In this document: piece by piece, positions 19,401 to 28,772 of the stretch
Numbering within the stretch: position 1 is the stretch's first letter
Layout of the letters: each line of letters begins with the position of its first letter
Source of the DNA: Crateriforma conspicua
GTDB taxonomy: Bacteria > Planctomycetota > Planctomycetia > Pirellulales > Pirellulaceae
Length of the DNA stretch: 64,000 nt
Reading direction: 5' to 3'
Assembly (NCBI RefSeq): GCF_007752935.1
Contig: NZ_CP036319.1
Coordinates: 6,614,501-6,678,500, forward strand
Translations under genes and position numbers: made by a program
The notes under the pieces: generated by a model
What the model saw: only the letters and a program-made list of their open reading frames with translations
What the model was told of the DNA's origin: nothing
The model's database searches: none

Positions 19401-19990
19401 TGCGATACAACGTGCTGCTTGCGTTGTTGATCACGTATCTGTTGATGGCCGCCTTGTTCGAAAGTTGGATCTATCCGCTGGTCATTATCCTTAGCGTTCC
19501 GTTGGGGGCCGTTGGTGGTCTGCTGGGGCTAAAGGTCTTGGGTTACTACCTGCAATGGCAAGGCCAACCACCTCAAGCCCTGGACGTGTTGACGATGCTG
19601 GGTTTCGTCATCCTGATCGGCACGGTGGTCAACAACGCCATCCTGATCGTTCACCAATCGCTGAACTTGATGCGTGACCAAGGCTATGATTCGCACGCCG
19701 CGATTTTAGAAAGTGTGCGAACCCGCATTCGCCCCATCTTCATGACGACCGCGACCACCGTACTGGGACTGTGCCCGTTGGTGTTGTTTCCCGGTGCGGG
19801 AAGCGAACTTTACCGAGGCCTTGGCAGCGTCCTGCTGGGCGGGCTGGTGATCAGCACCGTGTTCACGTTGGTCTTCGTCCCAACGTTGTTCCGAATCTTC
19901 ATGGACCTTCGCGACGCAGTTGCCCCGATCGGCCTGGCCAACGAGGCGACAGAAGGTGCGTCAAAGAAGCCGACGGCCCAAGTCGCCTGA
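16466..19990 (+). CDS. RND-family efflux transporter (AcrB/MdtBC/CusA superfamily)
   Basis: This 1174-aa inner-membrane pump has the two-fold RND layout: TM1 near residue 10-30, large periplasmic porter domains, and TM clusters around 390-590 and 985-1150. It differs from AcrB in two ways. An extra hydrophobic segment of about 35 residues (near 413-449) is inserted between TM2 and TM3. The TM4 motif reads LVDNAVVVLEN where AcrB has a double Asp, and TM10 reads GTVVNNAILIV where AcrB has its essential Lys. The proton relay is therefore non-canonical. Substrate is not predictable from this. It follows the adaptor gene directly. Confidence 0.88.
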   Translation: MHPIEACVRNPVKVAVGALLLILFGVIAVLTMPMQLIPEVETPTLTIETRWPGASPQEIEREIIQEQEEQLKSVEGVRKMTSESADSSGTIRLEFLVGTNMEESLLKVNSRLQQVPEYPEEADEPVISTSSSSDRPIAWMILSAIQPTETQIRQAAVDHPDVKPAVDHILATSIPGLRLMRLRVAAKDHPALKELLPPDLNIPGMRRFAEDFIEARLERVDGVSNANVLGGLEEELQVIVDPQKLASRRLTIEDVRRVLRNQNQDTSGGDFWEGKRRYVVRTLNQFDSPDQVASQVLDMQNGAPVFISDVAEVRMGFKKPDGMVRRFGESSIACNALRENGANIMDVMAGIRQAIDELNRDVLNPRQMQLTQVYDETEYIDSSVQLVNQNIIVGGTLTMIVLMLFLHLQIRTLLLAPLIAATSIAAMTIDPRFFIVTLILIVITGFWFARGALVVGLAIPISVIGTFLLLNLWGRSLNVISLAGMAFAVGMLVDNAVVVLENIYRHFQDGEPPFVAAVNGTKEVWGAVLASTLTTLAVFLPVLFVQEQAGQLFRDIALAISAAVGLSLIISITLIPTATARLLRRDRDATSESSGGNKVTPSRRRRLLDPLTQLADRAVAGIVAINRWIQRTWLRRIALVVGLLGAVVVLAISMWPKVEYLPTGNRNLVFGIVMPPPGYNLDKLSQMGEIVEDHLRPYWDIDDDAIGQQDREFPAIYDFFYVARGRSVFIGIRAVDPTRSGELVPLMQAVGPKLPGTFVVAKQSSLFEQGLTAGRTIDVEITGPELEHLVGIGGQIMGQVMNPNDPVIPNAQARPVPSLDLNNPEVHIRPKLIQAQQMGVDATALGYSVNALVDGAFAADYFVGGDKIDLTLMGSPERASRSQDLAALPIATPGGQLVPLSSLADITLSSGPEQVNHRERQRAITIEVSPPPEMALEDALNRIATQIIDPIEASGQLDGGYRIGLSGTADKLRDTWLALRYNVLLALLITYLLMAALFESWIYPLVIILSVPLGAVGGLLGLKVLGYYLQWQGQPPQALDVLTMLGFVILIGTVVNNAILIVHQSLNLMRDQGYDSHAAILESVRTRIRPIFMTTATTVLGLCPLVLFPGAGSELYRGLGSVLLGGLVISTVFTLVFVPTLFRIFMDLRDAVAPIGLANEATEGASKKPTAQVA

Positions 19991-20067
19991 ACATCGGACG
20001 ACGTGGCACCGGGCGCGTTATTCTGTTGCGGTTCCCCGCCCCGCAAACCGCCAACCGAAGACCTGTC

Positions 20068-21636
20068 ATGTCGTGTTCATCGTCCCTGTCATCAACCACG
20101 CGGTCATGGGCAACGAAGTCTTTCGGTTTCCGAATCGCCGTGAAGGGAATCACGCCAAACATCTTCTTGTTTCTCTCGTGCGTCGGGTTCATCGCGTGGA
20201 GTGTTGCGAACAGCGTGATCGCCGCGTCACCGGCGACCGATCCACTTTCGCTGCATCCCGACAACGACCGCTACTTTCAATTTCGCGGTCAGCCAACCGT
20301 CTTGGTCACCAGCGGTGAACACTACGGTCTTTTGCTGAACAAGGCGTTCGACTACGAGGCCTACTTCAAAGAACTGCAGCGGCATGGTTTGAATCACACC
20401 CGCGTCTTCAGCGGCATCTATCGCGAAGTCCCCGAATCTTTTGGGATTACCGAGAATCCGCTGGCACCGACCCATGAGGACTATTCGTGTCCGTGGCAGC
20501 GGACTGCCAAAAGCCACGGCGATGGTTCACCAATCTTCGATTTATCCAAATGGGATGCCGGGTACTTCGATCGTTTACATCGCATGATGCAATCGGCTTC
20601 CAAACACGGCATCGTCGTCGAATTTTGCATTTTCTGTCCGATGTATCGCCCCATTTTATGGGACGTCAATCCGATGAACGTGCGAAATAACGTCAACAAC
20701 GTCGGCGATTGTGGTTCGAAGCAGGTCTACACGGGCGAAGACAAAGAACTGTTCAAGGTTCAACAGAAGGTCGCCGAACGTTTGGTCGAAGCGGTCGTTC
20801 CCTTTGACAATGTCTATATCGAAGTCTGCAACGAACCCTATTTCGGCGGCATCACCGATCGCTGGCAGAACATGATGGCCGATGTGATCGCGAAAAAGTT
20901 GCGGAAACTATCGGCACGTCATCTGATCTCCGTCAACGTTGCCAACAAGACCAAAAAAGTAACCGACCCGCATCCAAACGTTTCAATCTTCAACTTCCAT
21001 TACTGCCATCCACCGGTCGTGGTCGCCGAAAACGCACATCTTCACGGAGTGATCGGTGAAAACGAAACCGGGTTCCGCGGACAGGCCGATTTGCTGTACC
21101 GCACCGAAGGATGGGACTTTTTGCTTGCCGGTGGCGCCACATACAACAACCTGGATTACTCCTTCACGGTCAGCCATCCCGGCGGAACCCTGACGGATTA
21201 TCAATCACCCGGTGGCGGCAGCGAACGTCTGCGAATGCAGCTTGGTTTTTTGAAGTCTCGGCTGATGGAACTTCCGGTGCCCGATATCCAACCGCAAGAC
21301 GCCAAATTCGCCGCGTGCCGGCGTGATGACATCTTGGTGTCGGCCATCGGCAAAGCGGCCAACGCCTATCTGGTCTACGCCCACGTCAAACTGCCGGGCA
21401 AAATCAAAGACCAGCCTTTGGGCGATTTCAAGCAAACCATCAGCGATTTAACCCTGAATCTTCGTTTGCCAAACGGCGACTACCGCGTGCGGCAATGGGA
21501 TCCCAAGACGGCCAAGCTTCTAAGCGAATCACAGCTTCGCGTGAAGGATCGGGAAACATCCCTGAAACTGAACGACTTCCAAACAGACACCTGCCTATCG
21601 ATTCAACGTCAAGAATCCAAAAACTCCCAACGCTGA
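20068..21636 (+). CDS. Secreted glycoside-hydrolase-like (alpha/beta barrel) protein
   Basis: About 522 aa with a membrane/signal segment (NIFLFLSCVGFIAWSVANSV, about 32-52) and a mature domain starting with the FQFRGQPTVLVTSGEHYG pattern seen in cellulase-like TIM-barrel enzymes. Barrel strands follow: LNHTRVFSG, IVVEFCIF, and VYIEVCNEPY, whose NEP is the typical acid/base Glu of clan GH-A enzymes. GVIGENETGFRG could supply the nucleophile-side Glu. I chose the ATG at 20068; a GTG at 20140 nearer the signal is an alternative. The exact GH family is not assignable by eye. The 3' end overlaps the convergent ABC-F gene by 28 bp. Confidence 0.7.
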   Translation: MSCSSSLSSTTRSWATKSFGFRIAVKGITPNIFLFLSCVGFIAWSVANSVIAASPATDPLSLHPDNDRYFQFRGQPTVLVTSGEHYGLLLNKAFDYEAYFKELQRHGLNHTRVFSGIYREVPESFGITENPLAPTHEDYSCPWQRTAKSHGDGSPIFDLSKWDAGYFDRLHRMMQSASKHGIVVEFCIFCPMYRPILWDVNPMNVRNNVNNVGDCGSKQVYTGEDKELFKVQQKVAERLVEAVVPFDNVYIEVCNEPYFGGITDRWQNMMADVIAKKLRKLSARHLISVNVANKTKKVTDPHPNVSIFNFHYCHPPVVVAENAHLHGVIGENETGFRGQADLLYRTEGWDFLLAGGATYNNLDYSFTVSHPGGTLTDYQSPGGGSERLRMQLGFLKSRLMELPVPDIQPQDAKFAACRRDDILVSAIGKAANAYLVYAHVKLPGKIKDQPLGDFKQTISDLTLNLRLPNGDYRVRQWDPKTAKLLSESQLRVKDRETSLKLNDFQTDTCLSIQRQESKNSQR

Positions 21637-23459
21637 AACGCCTGTTCCAGCTCCGATTGCCACTGTCTCAAATTCTCCGAATCCTGCGCGAGCTCGTCAG
21701 GATTCTTTTTGTAATAGTCCGCATCCGCCATTGCCTGGTGCAGTTGTTCGATCTGCCCCTCCAGCGTTTCGATTCGTTCTGGCAACTGTTCCAGTTCTCG
21801 CTTTTCTTTGTAGGACAACTTGCGGGGCGCATCGGGACTTGCCGACGAAGTCTCTTGTTTCGACTTGTTGTTTGACTTGGTTTCTGATTTACCCGATGAC
21901 GTTTTCGATTCGGAGGTCGATGCAACGGTGCGTCGCGCGACCGCGTCCTGCCAATCGTCATAACCGCCGACATATTCGCGAACGCCGTCGTCTTCAAACA
22001 CGATCGTGCTGGTCACAACGTTGTTCAAAAACGACCGGTCGTGGCTGACCATCAAAAGCGTTCCGGCGAAATCCGCCAACTGTTCTTCCAGCAACTCCAA
22101 TGTCTCGCTATCCAAATCATTGGTCGGTTCGTCCATGACCAAGACATTGGCGGGACGTGTCATCAGCTTGGCAAGCAATGCCCGATTCCGTTCGCCGCCG
22201 GACAGGAATTTAACCTGCGTTCGCGCCCGTTCCGGGGTGAACAAGAAATCCTGCAAGTAACCCAAAACGTGTTTGGTGTTTTCGCCCAATCGGATGCGAT
22301 CGCTGCCCTCCCCCACGTTTTCCTGGACGGTCTTTTCGGGATCCAACGTATCCCGCAGTTGATCGAAATAGGCGACCTGCAGATTGGTTCCCAATCGCAC
22401 GTTGCCCTCATCAGGCGGCAACTGTCCTAACAAGAGACGCAACAACGTCGTCTTTCCCGCGCCGTTGCGTCCGATGATTCCGACCTTGTCGCCCCGCATG
22501 ATGGTCGTACTAAAGTCCTTCAGGATTGTGCGATCGTCGTAGGCGAACCCGACCTTTTTGACCTCCGCGACCAACGCGCCCGACTTGTCACCTTGCTGAA
22601 GGTTCAGCTTGGCGGTGCCCTCGGCTTTGCGACGCTGTTGACGTTGCAAACGCATGGCCTTCAGGGCGCGAACGCGGCCTTCGTTGCGAGTCCGACGTGC
22701 TTTGATGCCTTGGCGGATCCAAGCTTCTTCCTCCGCCAACTTTTTGTCGAACAACGCATCCTGTTTTTCTTGGGCCTCGATCGCGGCTTCTTTCCGTTTC
22801 AAGAACGTCGCATAGTCACACGACCAATCAAACAGTTGGCCGCGATCGATTTCCCAAATTCGGGTCGCCAGGTTTTGCAGGAACGTCCGGTCGTGCGTGA
22901 TGAAGATAAGCGTGCCCGACCATCGTTTTAAGAACTGTTCCAACCACAAGATCGACGGAATGTCCAAATGGTTGGTCGGTTCGTCCAACAGCAAAATGTC
23001 CGGCCGACTTGCAATCGCCGCCGCCAACAAAACACGACGTTTCATCCCGCTGGACAGCGTCGCAAATTCCTGTTGGCCATCCAGTTGGGTTTCGGTCAAC
23101 GTGCGTTCGATTTCATGTTCCCACCGCCACTGATTTTCCCCGTCCCAGGCATCAACCCCGGCATCGGCCTGCTTCAATTCCTGGCGGACGCGATCAACGA
23201 CCACATCGTGGACGGTGCCCCGCAATTGTGATGGGACGTCTTGAACCAACCGAGTGACTTTCAAATTCGGCTGACGCATGATATCGCCCGAATCGGGTGT
23301 GACCGATCCTTCCAGAATCTTCAGCAACGTGGTTTTTCCGGCGCCGTTGCGTCCCAGCAGTCCGATCCGCTGGTCCGCTTCGATGCGTGCGGACACCTGG
23401 TCCAGCAACAAGGGGCCTCGGTATCCGATGGAAAGATCCGCAAAGGAAAGTAATGCCAT
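21609..23459 (-). CDS. ABC-F family ATPase, Uup-type
   Basis: The 616-aa protein has two soluble ABC ATPase domains and no membrane segments. Walker A is GRNGAGKTTLLKIL (about 36-49) and again GRNGAGKTTLLRLL (about 330). Signature motifs are LSSGMKRRVLLAAA and LSGGERNRALLAKL, and both D-loops/Walker B are present (LLLDEPTNHLD, LVMDEPTNDLD). The linker between domains and the Lys/Ser-rich tail ending in a coiled coil match the Uup subgroup, which acts on ribosomes or nucleic acid rather than transporting. Sits 54 bp from the next ABC ATPase gene. Confidence 0.9.
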   Translation of the reverse strand: MALLSFADLSIGYRGPLLLDQVSARIEADQRIGLLGRNGAGKTTLLKILEGSVTPDSGDIMRQPNLKVTRLVQDVPSQLRGTVHDVVVDRVRQELKQADAGVDAWDGENQWRWEHEIERTLTETQLDGQQEFATLSSGMKRRVLLAAAIASRPDILLLDEPTNHLDIPSILWLEQFLKRWSGTLIFITHDRTFLQNLATRIWEIDRGQLFDWSCDYATFLKRKEAAIEAQEKQDALFDKKLAEEEAWIRQGIKARRTRNEGRVRALKAMRLQRQQRRKAEGTAKLNLQQGDKSGALVAEVKKVGFAYDDRTILKDFSTTIMRGDKVGIIGRNGAGKTTLLRLLLGQLPPDEGNVRLGTNLQVAYFDQLRDTLDPEKTVQENVGEGSDRIRLGENTKHVLGYLQDFLFTPERARTQVKFLSGGERNRALLAKLMTRPANVLVMDEPTNDLDSETLELLEEQLADFAGTLLMVSHDRSFLNNVVTSTIVFEDDGVREYVGGYDDWQDAVARRTVASTSESKTSSGKSETKSNNKSKQETSSASPDAPRKLSYKEKRELEQLPERIETLEGQIEQLHQAMADADYYKKNPDELAQDSENLRQWQSELEQAFQRWEFLDS

Positions 23460-23513
23460 GAACGCGATCGGTCGGTAAGCGTCGATAGTCGAAAGAAGAC
23501 GAACTGGGACGGA

Positions 23514-24500
23514 CTATTCTTGGTCCATCGATTCGCGAAATAGGCCGGCAATGACGTCTTCCAATGGCGGGTCTTCCACCGCGACGTCCTCCACCGGATG
23601 TTCGGCCAAGGCCTGGGCCAGCACCTTGGGGACTTCGGCCCGCGGCATTCGCAATCGCACCTTGGGCCAATTGCAATCCAAGACCTCGCCAAATTTGGAC
23701 AACATCGTCGGCTGGTGGCCTTCGGGGAACTGCAGCGTCACGATCTTTCGCCCGCTGAATTTGTCAATGATGCCGGACAGCGAACCATCATATTGAATGG
23801 TTCCCTTGGCGATCACCACGACCCGCTTGCAAAGCGCCGCGACGTCCTTCATGTAGTGACTGGTCAATAGAATCGTGATCTTGCGTTTCTCTTGATAGAA
23901 CCGCAAGAACTGTTGAATGTTGTGTTGGGCGATGACGTCCAGACCGATCGTCGGTTCATCCAGAAACAACACTTCGGGGCTGTGCAACAAGGCGGCGATC
24001 AATTCCATCTTCATCCGTTCGCCCAGCGAAAGTTCCCGAACGGGATTCCCCAGCAAACGACGAACGTCCAACAATTCGGTCAATTCATCCAACGTGGTTC
24101 GGAATTGGTCGTCGGGGATGCCATAGATCTGTTGATGAAGCCGATAGGATTCTTGGGCCGGCAAATCCCACCACAGCTGATTCTTTTGGCCCATGACCAA
24201 AGCGAAGCGTCGCCGATAATCGTTTTCGCGTTTCCATGGGACGTGGCCCATGACCGTTGCCGTACCGGACGTTGGATTGATCACACCGCTTAGCAACTTC
24301 AGCGTCGTTGTCTTGCCCGCACCGTTTGGTCCCAGAAAGGCAACGAACTCGCCCTGGGGGACCGTCAAGTCGATCCCGCGGACCGCTTCGACTTCCGTGT
24401 ACTCGCGGCGGAACAGCCCTTTCATGCTTTCGCGCAGCCCCTCGCGTTTGCGATAAACGCGGTACGATTTCGTCAGTCCCGAGACTTCGATGATGGGCAT
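23514..24500 (-). CDS. ABC-2 type transporter ATP-binding protein (COG4586-like)
   Basis: A 328-aa ATPase with the extended N-terminal region typical of COG4586 ([30 protein letters not shown]), Walker [15 protein letters not shown], signature [32 protein letters not shown] and an extra C-terminal domain (about 225-328). I used the ATG at 24500 that begins MPIIEVSGL, as the longer reading to 24569 adds no conserved sequence. No permease partner is adjacent: its neighbours are the ABC-F gene and divergent ispF. The permease of this two-protein exporter must lie elsewhere or is missing here. Confidence 0.85.
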   Translation of the reverse strand: MPIIEVSGLTKSYRVYRKREGLRESMKGLFRREYTEVEAVRGIDLTVPQGEFVAFLGPNGAGKTTTLKLLSGVINPTSGTATVMGHVPWKRENDYRRRFALVMGQKNQLWWDLPAQESYRLHQQIYGIPDDQFRTTLDELTELLDVRRLLGNPVRELSLGERMKMELIAALLHSPEVLFLDEPTIGLDVIAQHNIQQFLRFYQEKRKITILLTSHYMKDVAALCKRVVVIAKGTIQYDGSLSGIIDKFSGRKIVTLQFPEGHQPTMLSKFGEVLDCNWPKVRLRMPRAEVPKVLAQALAEHPVEDVAVEDPPLEDVIAGLFRESMDQE

Positions 24501-24711
24501 TGGCGGGCTGGCAACTTGTGTTGGAGATCCGGTGGACGACGGCCGGACCGTCAGGATGGATTGCGGCAAAGGGGGTCAACAATGACGCCCGACTGACGAT
24601 TCAATGGCCATTTCTTTATCATGTTCCCCACCGATCGTCGATTCGCCATCGCGACGCCCGGAACGTCCGCCCCCCTGTTTCTTGTCCACGATCCGCAATC
24701 ACGGTCCCCCC

Positions 24712-25215
24712 ATGAGCCCCCGCCCCCCGTTTCGCGTCGGTTTGGGATATGACAGCCACCGACTGGGCAACGGCGGCCCCCTGCGGATCGGCGGAATGGA
24801 CATTCCCGCGGAAGTCCACGCGATCGGCCACAGCGATGCGGACGTCCTGTTGCACGCGATCACCGATGCATTGCTGGGCTCGGTGGCCGCGCCGGACATT
24901 GGACGCTTGTTTCCCGACAACGGCACGGAAAATCGTGGACGCAACAGCGCCGATTTTGTCGCCGAAGCAATGCATCGGGTCCGATCGGCCGGCTACGAAT
25001 TGGTCAACATCGATGCGGTGATTTTGGCCGAACGCCCCAAAATGGCGCCGCACATCGATGATCTGCGTCAGACCATCGGACGCATGCTGGACTTGCCGAC
25101 CGACGGAGTGGGCTTGAAAGCGAAGACGGGGGAAACCGTGGGCGTGATCGGTCAGGGCGCGGCAATCGCAGCCCGCTGCGTCGTCATGATCCAAACACGA
25201 ACATCAGTCGGCTGA
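24712..25215 (+). CDS. ispF: 2-C-methyl-D-erythritol 2,4-cyclodiphosphate synthase IspF
   Basis: IspF catalyses the cyclisation step of the MEP isoprenoid pathway, releasing CMP. The 167-aa length is normal (about 156-170). Metal-binding D14 and H16 sit in GYDSHRL, and H48 in GHSDADVLLHAITDALLG, which is the family signature. The C-terminal half carries NIDAVILAERPKMAPHI and GLKAKTGETVGVIGQGAAIAA. The ATG at 24712 gives the normal start. It converges with, and overlaps by 12 bp, the HEAT-repeat gene on the opposite strand. Confidence 0.97.
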   Translation: MSPRPPFRVGLGYDSHRLGNGGPLRIGGMDIPAEVHAIGHSDADVLLHAITDALLGSVAAPDIGRLFPDNGTENRGRNSADFVAEAMHRVRSAGYELVNIDAVILAERPKMAPHIDDLRQTIGRMLDLPTDGVGLKAKTGETVGVIGQGAAIAARCVVMIQTRTSVG

Positions 25216-27084
25216 ATCGGCATCATTCGCATCGGGTATCGTCGGTTGCCGGATACTAATGGATTCTGGTTCGCTCTTGATTCGCTCAATCGCCCAGCGA
25301 CACGCGGCATCGATGGGGACGCGCTGCCAGATTTCGCCCACACCGAACTCGACCAACGGTAAAGACTGTTGATCCCGCAAACGGCCGACGGTCACCGCCG
25401 ATGCAAAAATCATCAAGGGATGGTCGGGGTCGACGGCACGAATTTGGGCCATCGATTGTCGGACCTGTGCCATCACCGCGTCGGGGACCGGTTGGTCTTC
25501 ATAGATTTTCCCCAACGCCCACATCGACGACGCCCGGACCATCGGGTGATAGCCGCGTCGAACGAAAAACAACAACAAATCCGTTCCCGGCTCGTAACGA
25601 TGCTGTCCGAAAACTTCGGCCAACTGTGACAATTGCTTGCTGCGGTCTTGGTCATAAGGGTATTGGGCTGCGGATTGCGGCAGCATTTTCTGGCGAAACG
25701 CATCCATGTACGCGGCAACTTGCTGACAGTCCGAATCGCTGCCGCCGGACTGTTTGATCGCCCACGCCGCGGTGACGTAGACACTGGGTACCGGATGTTC
25801 CAGCAGCATGATGTATTGGGCAACCGCGGGTCGGTGCCCCAAGCTGACCAGTCCCAAAATCGATTGTTCGGCCGCCTGCCAGTGTGGTGATTGCAACTGC
25901 TGCGATAACGCATCGATAATGCTCGATCGCCAATTTTCGTCAGATGCGGTATCGACCAAATGTCGCAATGCGTCCTGCCGGATTTGCGGCACCGGATCGG
26001 CCAGAGCCGATACAACGGCACTGATCGATGATTCATCCACCGGATCACGCAACAGTCGCAGACACAGCCGACGCAAATCAGTCTCACGCCGACCGCCGTC
26101 TTGATGGAACGCGATCGCATCGGCAGCCAACTGTCTGGCAACGTCGGTTTCGTGATCCGCCATGCCTTGCAATGCGATGGTCGAAGCCCCACGAACATCG
26201 GCATCGAAAATTTGGCGACGCTGTCGGGCCGCTCCCTCCGACGCATCGCCGCGCAACAATAGTGCCGCGACGTTCTGGTCAACGACGGTTCCCGCCCCAA
26301 GCTGCGGATCCAACAGCAGATCGACACGATCGGTATGTCCGTTCGGTTGCACCGCCGCCAGCGCAGTTGCCGCCTGCAAGCGAACCGCATCCGGCTGTTT
26401 TCGATCCAGCCAAGGACGGATTCGCCGTGCATCATCAGACACCCCAAGGGCGGCAATGCCCTGCAGCGCTACCACGACGTGTCCCGGCGGACTGTCATTC
26501 GAATCTAAAACGCTGCGCCAGTGGGACCTTGCGCAAGACTGGCCGGTTTGAATCAGTTTCTGTTGTGCTTGACTGGAAAGGTAGGGATCTTTGACCGCGA
26601 TTTCCCACATTTGCGTGGCTTGTGTCTGATCCAACGCACCGTGCATCGCGATGCCCATCCATTGGCGTTGGGCCAGCGAATGCGTCCGGTTCGCCGCCGC
26701 GCGTCGAAGGGCCAAACGCGTCACCGACGCTGGCAACCACTGGCCCCGTTCCGGATCCTGCAGCCCCAGGTATTCTTCTTCGCGAATGACCTGCAACATC
26801 CGCTGTCGCAAACTTTCACGCTGTTCAGCCGGCAACTGATCCCACTGGTCCAGAACGGCGTCATCGGGAAACGAACGCGTGTTCGGATAATCGGGTACGG
26901 GCAAAGGGACTTGGACCGGCAAATCATTCAACACATCAAACGTGACCTCCGCGACGGATGCCGACACATCATCCTGCGCTGGCAAAGACCGCGAAAAAAC
27001 AACCGCCGACACGATCCATCCGGCCAACGGAATCCAAAGCATGGCGGACAGGGGGTTGCCCTGCCGCTTTGCGATCATCTTCAT
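25204..27084 (-). CDS. Secreted HEAT-repeat protein of the ABC cluster
   Basis: About 626 aa with an N-terminal hydrophobic export segment (NPLSAMLWIPLAGWIVSAVVFSRSL, about 9-33) ending in an AxxD context, and then an alpha-helical solenoid. HEAT-type helix pairs are recognisable, e.g. VVALQGIAALGVSDDARRI, IALQGMADHETDVARQLAAD and VVSALADPVPQIRQDALRHL. The start at ATG 27084 is 5 bp from the permease stop, so I placed it there and not at the farther upstream 27171. It is the last gene of a four-gene minus-strand cluster. Function of the solenoid with the ABC transporter is unknown. Confidence 0.75.
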   Translation of the reverse strand: MKMIAKRQGNPLSAMLWIPLAGWIVSAVVFSRSLPAQDDVSASVAEVTFDVLNDLPVQVPLPVPDYPNTRSFPDDAVLDQWDQLPAEQRESLRQRMLQVIREEEYLGLQDPERGQWLPASVTRLALRRAAANRTHSLAQRQWMGIAMHGALDQTQATQMWEIAVKDPYLSSQAQQKLIQTGQSCARSHWRSVLDSNDSPPGHVVVALQGIAALGVSDDARRIRPWLDRKQPDAVRLQAATALAAVQPNGHTDRVDLLLDPQLGAGTVVDQNVAALLLRGDASEGAARQRRQIFDADVRGASTIALQGMADHETDVARQLAADAIAFHQDGGRRETDLRRLCLRLLRDPVDESSISAVVSALADPVPQIRQDALRHLVDTASDENWRSSIIDALSQQLQSPHWQAAEQSILGLVSLGHRPAVAQYIMLLEHPVPSVYVTAAWAIKQSGGSDSDCQQVAAYMDAFRQKMLPQSAAQYPYDQDRSKQLSQLAEVFGQHRYEPGTDLLLFFVRRGYHPMVRASSMWALGKIYEDQPVPDAVMAQVRQSMAQIRAVDPDHPLMIFASAVTVGRLRDQQSLPLVEFGVGEIWQRVPIDAACRWAIERIKSEPESISIRQPTIPDANDADSAD

Positions 27085-27089
27085 TACCG

Positions 27090-28772
27090 TTAATCCATAC
27101 GTGTCAAACGGACGCACCGGAGCCAAACCAAACCGCCGGCGATCACGGTCACACCAAGTCCAACGATCCACGCCGTGGGGACCAATTGATAATCCTCAAA
27201 CCCGGGTGTTTGAATTTCTGCCAACGCCGCGGCCGCCGGATTGATCGAAAGGACGGCTTGGACAAATCCGTGTCCGAACGGACGGTCTTGCGCCGACCAA
27301 ACCAACAACGTTCCGGCAAAGACCAACAGCAAGACCAAGTAATTGATCGCCGTCGCGGTGGCGGTCCGACGATTCATCGCACTGACGCAAAGGCTGATCG
27401 ACAAGACCACCAACGCGGTGATTCCCAGACAGACCAAAACACGCTGAACCTGTGGCACCAGCGTGGGCTGGATCATGATCATCACCAGGTAGCCGGGCAA
27501 CGTCGCCATCAAAATCAACAGCAACGTCCAAACCACACTGAAGACCTTCCCGCTAAGGATCCGCACCATCGACATCGGCGTGGTGCGCAAGATGTCCCAG
27601 CCGCCACTTTCCAGTTCGCCGGCAATCTGGCTGCTGGCCAAACTGGGGCCGATCAATACCAGCAACGCCATCTGGACGATCACCATGACGGTGGCCACCC
27701 TTTCGACGCCCCAACTGACCGTTCCCGTGGTGGCCACCACGGCCAACGTCATCGACAGCACGGCGCACACCGAAACCAATCGCAACAACCAGTGCATACG
27801 GCCGAATCGGCGGGTGCGAAATTCTTTGACCATCACCGGATTCAGCCACCGGGGAATCCCGCTGCTGCGTCGATTGGGATCCACCAAGAAAGCGAATCGT
27901 CGAATGATGCGAACCCACCGCGATTGATCATCGGTCACGGTCCCCGTCGCCCGCGATCGATCGACCGCCGACGATCCCAAACGCAAAATCGTCAACAACG
28001 AAAACACCGCCGCACCGGCCAGACACAAAACCAAGTATCGCACGACCACGCTGGCAATCGTCCCGGTCGCGTCGCCCACCGACACGTCCATCGCACCGAC
28101 CGCATACCGGTCGCCGACAATCTGGCCGATCAACGGGATCGGACTGATCGAACGAATCCACCAGCCGATCGTACCGATCGTCCCGGGCAGACGGGACAAC
28201 ACGGCACCGATGATCACCGATCCGATGGCGATCAACACCATGGCCGCATAACTGCCGCGCAGACTTGCATCGCTGGTCCGGGTCCGACTGCTGATCCACA
28301 ACGACACCGCCGTATACAACACCACGACGCCGAACAACGTCGCCAACAACGGTGCGATGTGCTGGACCAGCGAAACGCCGCCCATCGCGTAGCTGGCGGT
28401 TAACGCCGGCAACGTGGCGGTCAACAATACGACCGCCACCACGACGTTGGCCCAAAACTTGCCAAAATAGATGTCCGCCACACGAATCGGTGAATGCAAC
28501 AGCATCGCCAATGTTCCCTGACGCCATTCGCGAACGATGGAGGTTGCCGGAAACGCGGGCACGGCCAATAAGGTTGCCGTCAACATCGCATACGCCAACG
28601 GACGAAACACTTCGAACGAACGTTGGCTCATCATGTCGGCTGATCCGGCCGATGGCCAACGCAGCAGGACCAGACCGCCGGTAAAAAACGCGATCGCCAT
28701 CGCCGCTGCCAAGGTCTTTCCCGAACGAAATTGTCCGCGAACTTCGCGAACCAACACCGGTCCACCCAACAT
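27090..28772 (-). CDS. ABC-2 type transporter permease (Gld-like)
   Basis: A 560-aa integral membrane protein with about 12 hydrophobic helices in two halves, joined by a charged region near 290-320 (VDPNRRSSGIPRWLNPVMVKEFRTRR). The N-terminal half carries VREWRQGTLAMLLHSPIRVADIYFGKFW and the C-terminal half GELESGGWDILRTTPMSMVRILSGKV, the paired pattern of permeases such as GldF-type exporters. Its ATG overlaps the stop of the ATPase gene (TGATG), so the two are likely translationally coupled. The partner ATPase is at 28772. Confidence 0.82.
   Translation of the reverse strand: MLGGPVLVREVRGQFRSGKTLAAAMAIAFFTGGLVLLRWPSAGSADMMSQRSFEVFRPLAYAMLTATLLAVPAFPATSIVREWRQGTLAMLLHSPIRVADIYFGKFWANVVVAVVLLTATLPALTASYAMGGVSLVQHIAPLLATLFGVVVLYTAVSLWISSRTRTSDASLRGSYAAMVLIAIGSVIIGAVLSRLPGTIGTIGWWIRSISPIPLIGQIVGDRYAVGAMDVSVGDATGTIASVVVRYLVLCLAGAAVFSLLTILRLGSSAVDRSRATGTVTDDQSRWVRIIRRFAFLVDPNRRSSGIPRWLNPVMVKEFRTRRFGRMHWLLRLVSVCAVLSMTLAVVATTGTVSWGVERVATVMVIVQMALLVLIGPSLASSQIAGELESGGWDILRTTPMSMVRILSGKVFSVVWTLLLILMATLPGYLVMIMIQPTLVPQVQRVLVCLGITALVVLSISLCVSAMNRRTATATAINYLVLLLVFAGTLLVWSAQDRPFGHGFVQAVLSINPAAAALAEIQTPGFEDYQLVPTAWIVGLGVTVIAGGLVWLRCVRLTRMD

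Noticed and set aside
19771-20067. Longer start for the glycoside-hydrolase-like gene
   Set aside because: This part overlaps the RND pump coding sequence and has antisense-like composition; the signal peptide starts after 20068.
26958-28403. A 481-codon plus-strand open frame over the ABC permease
   Set aside because: The predicted product is low-complexity (Gln, His, Arg, Asp) and lies opposite a clear membrane permease with a TGATG junction.
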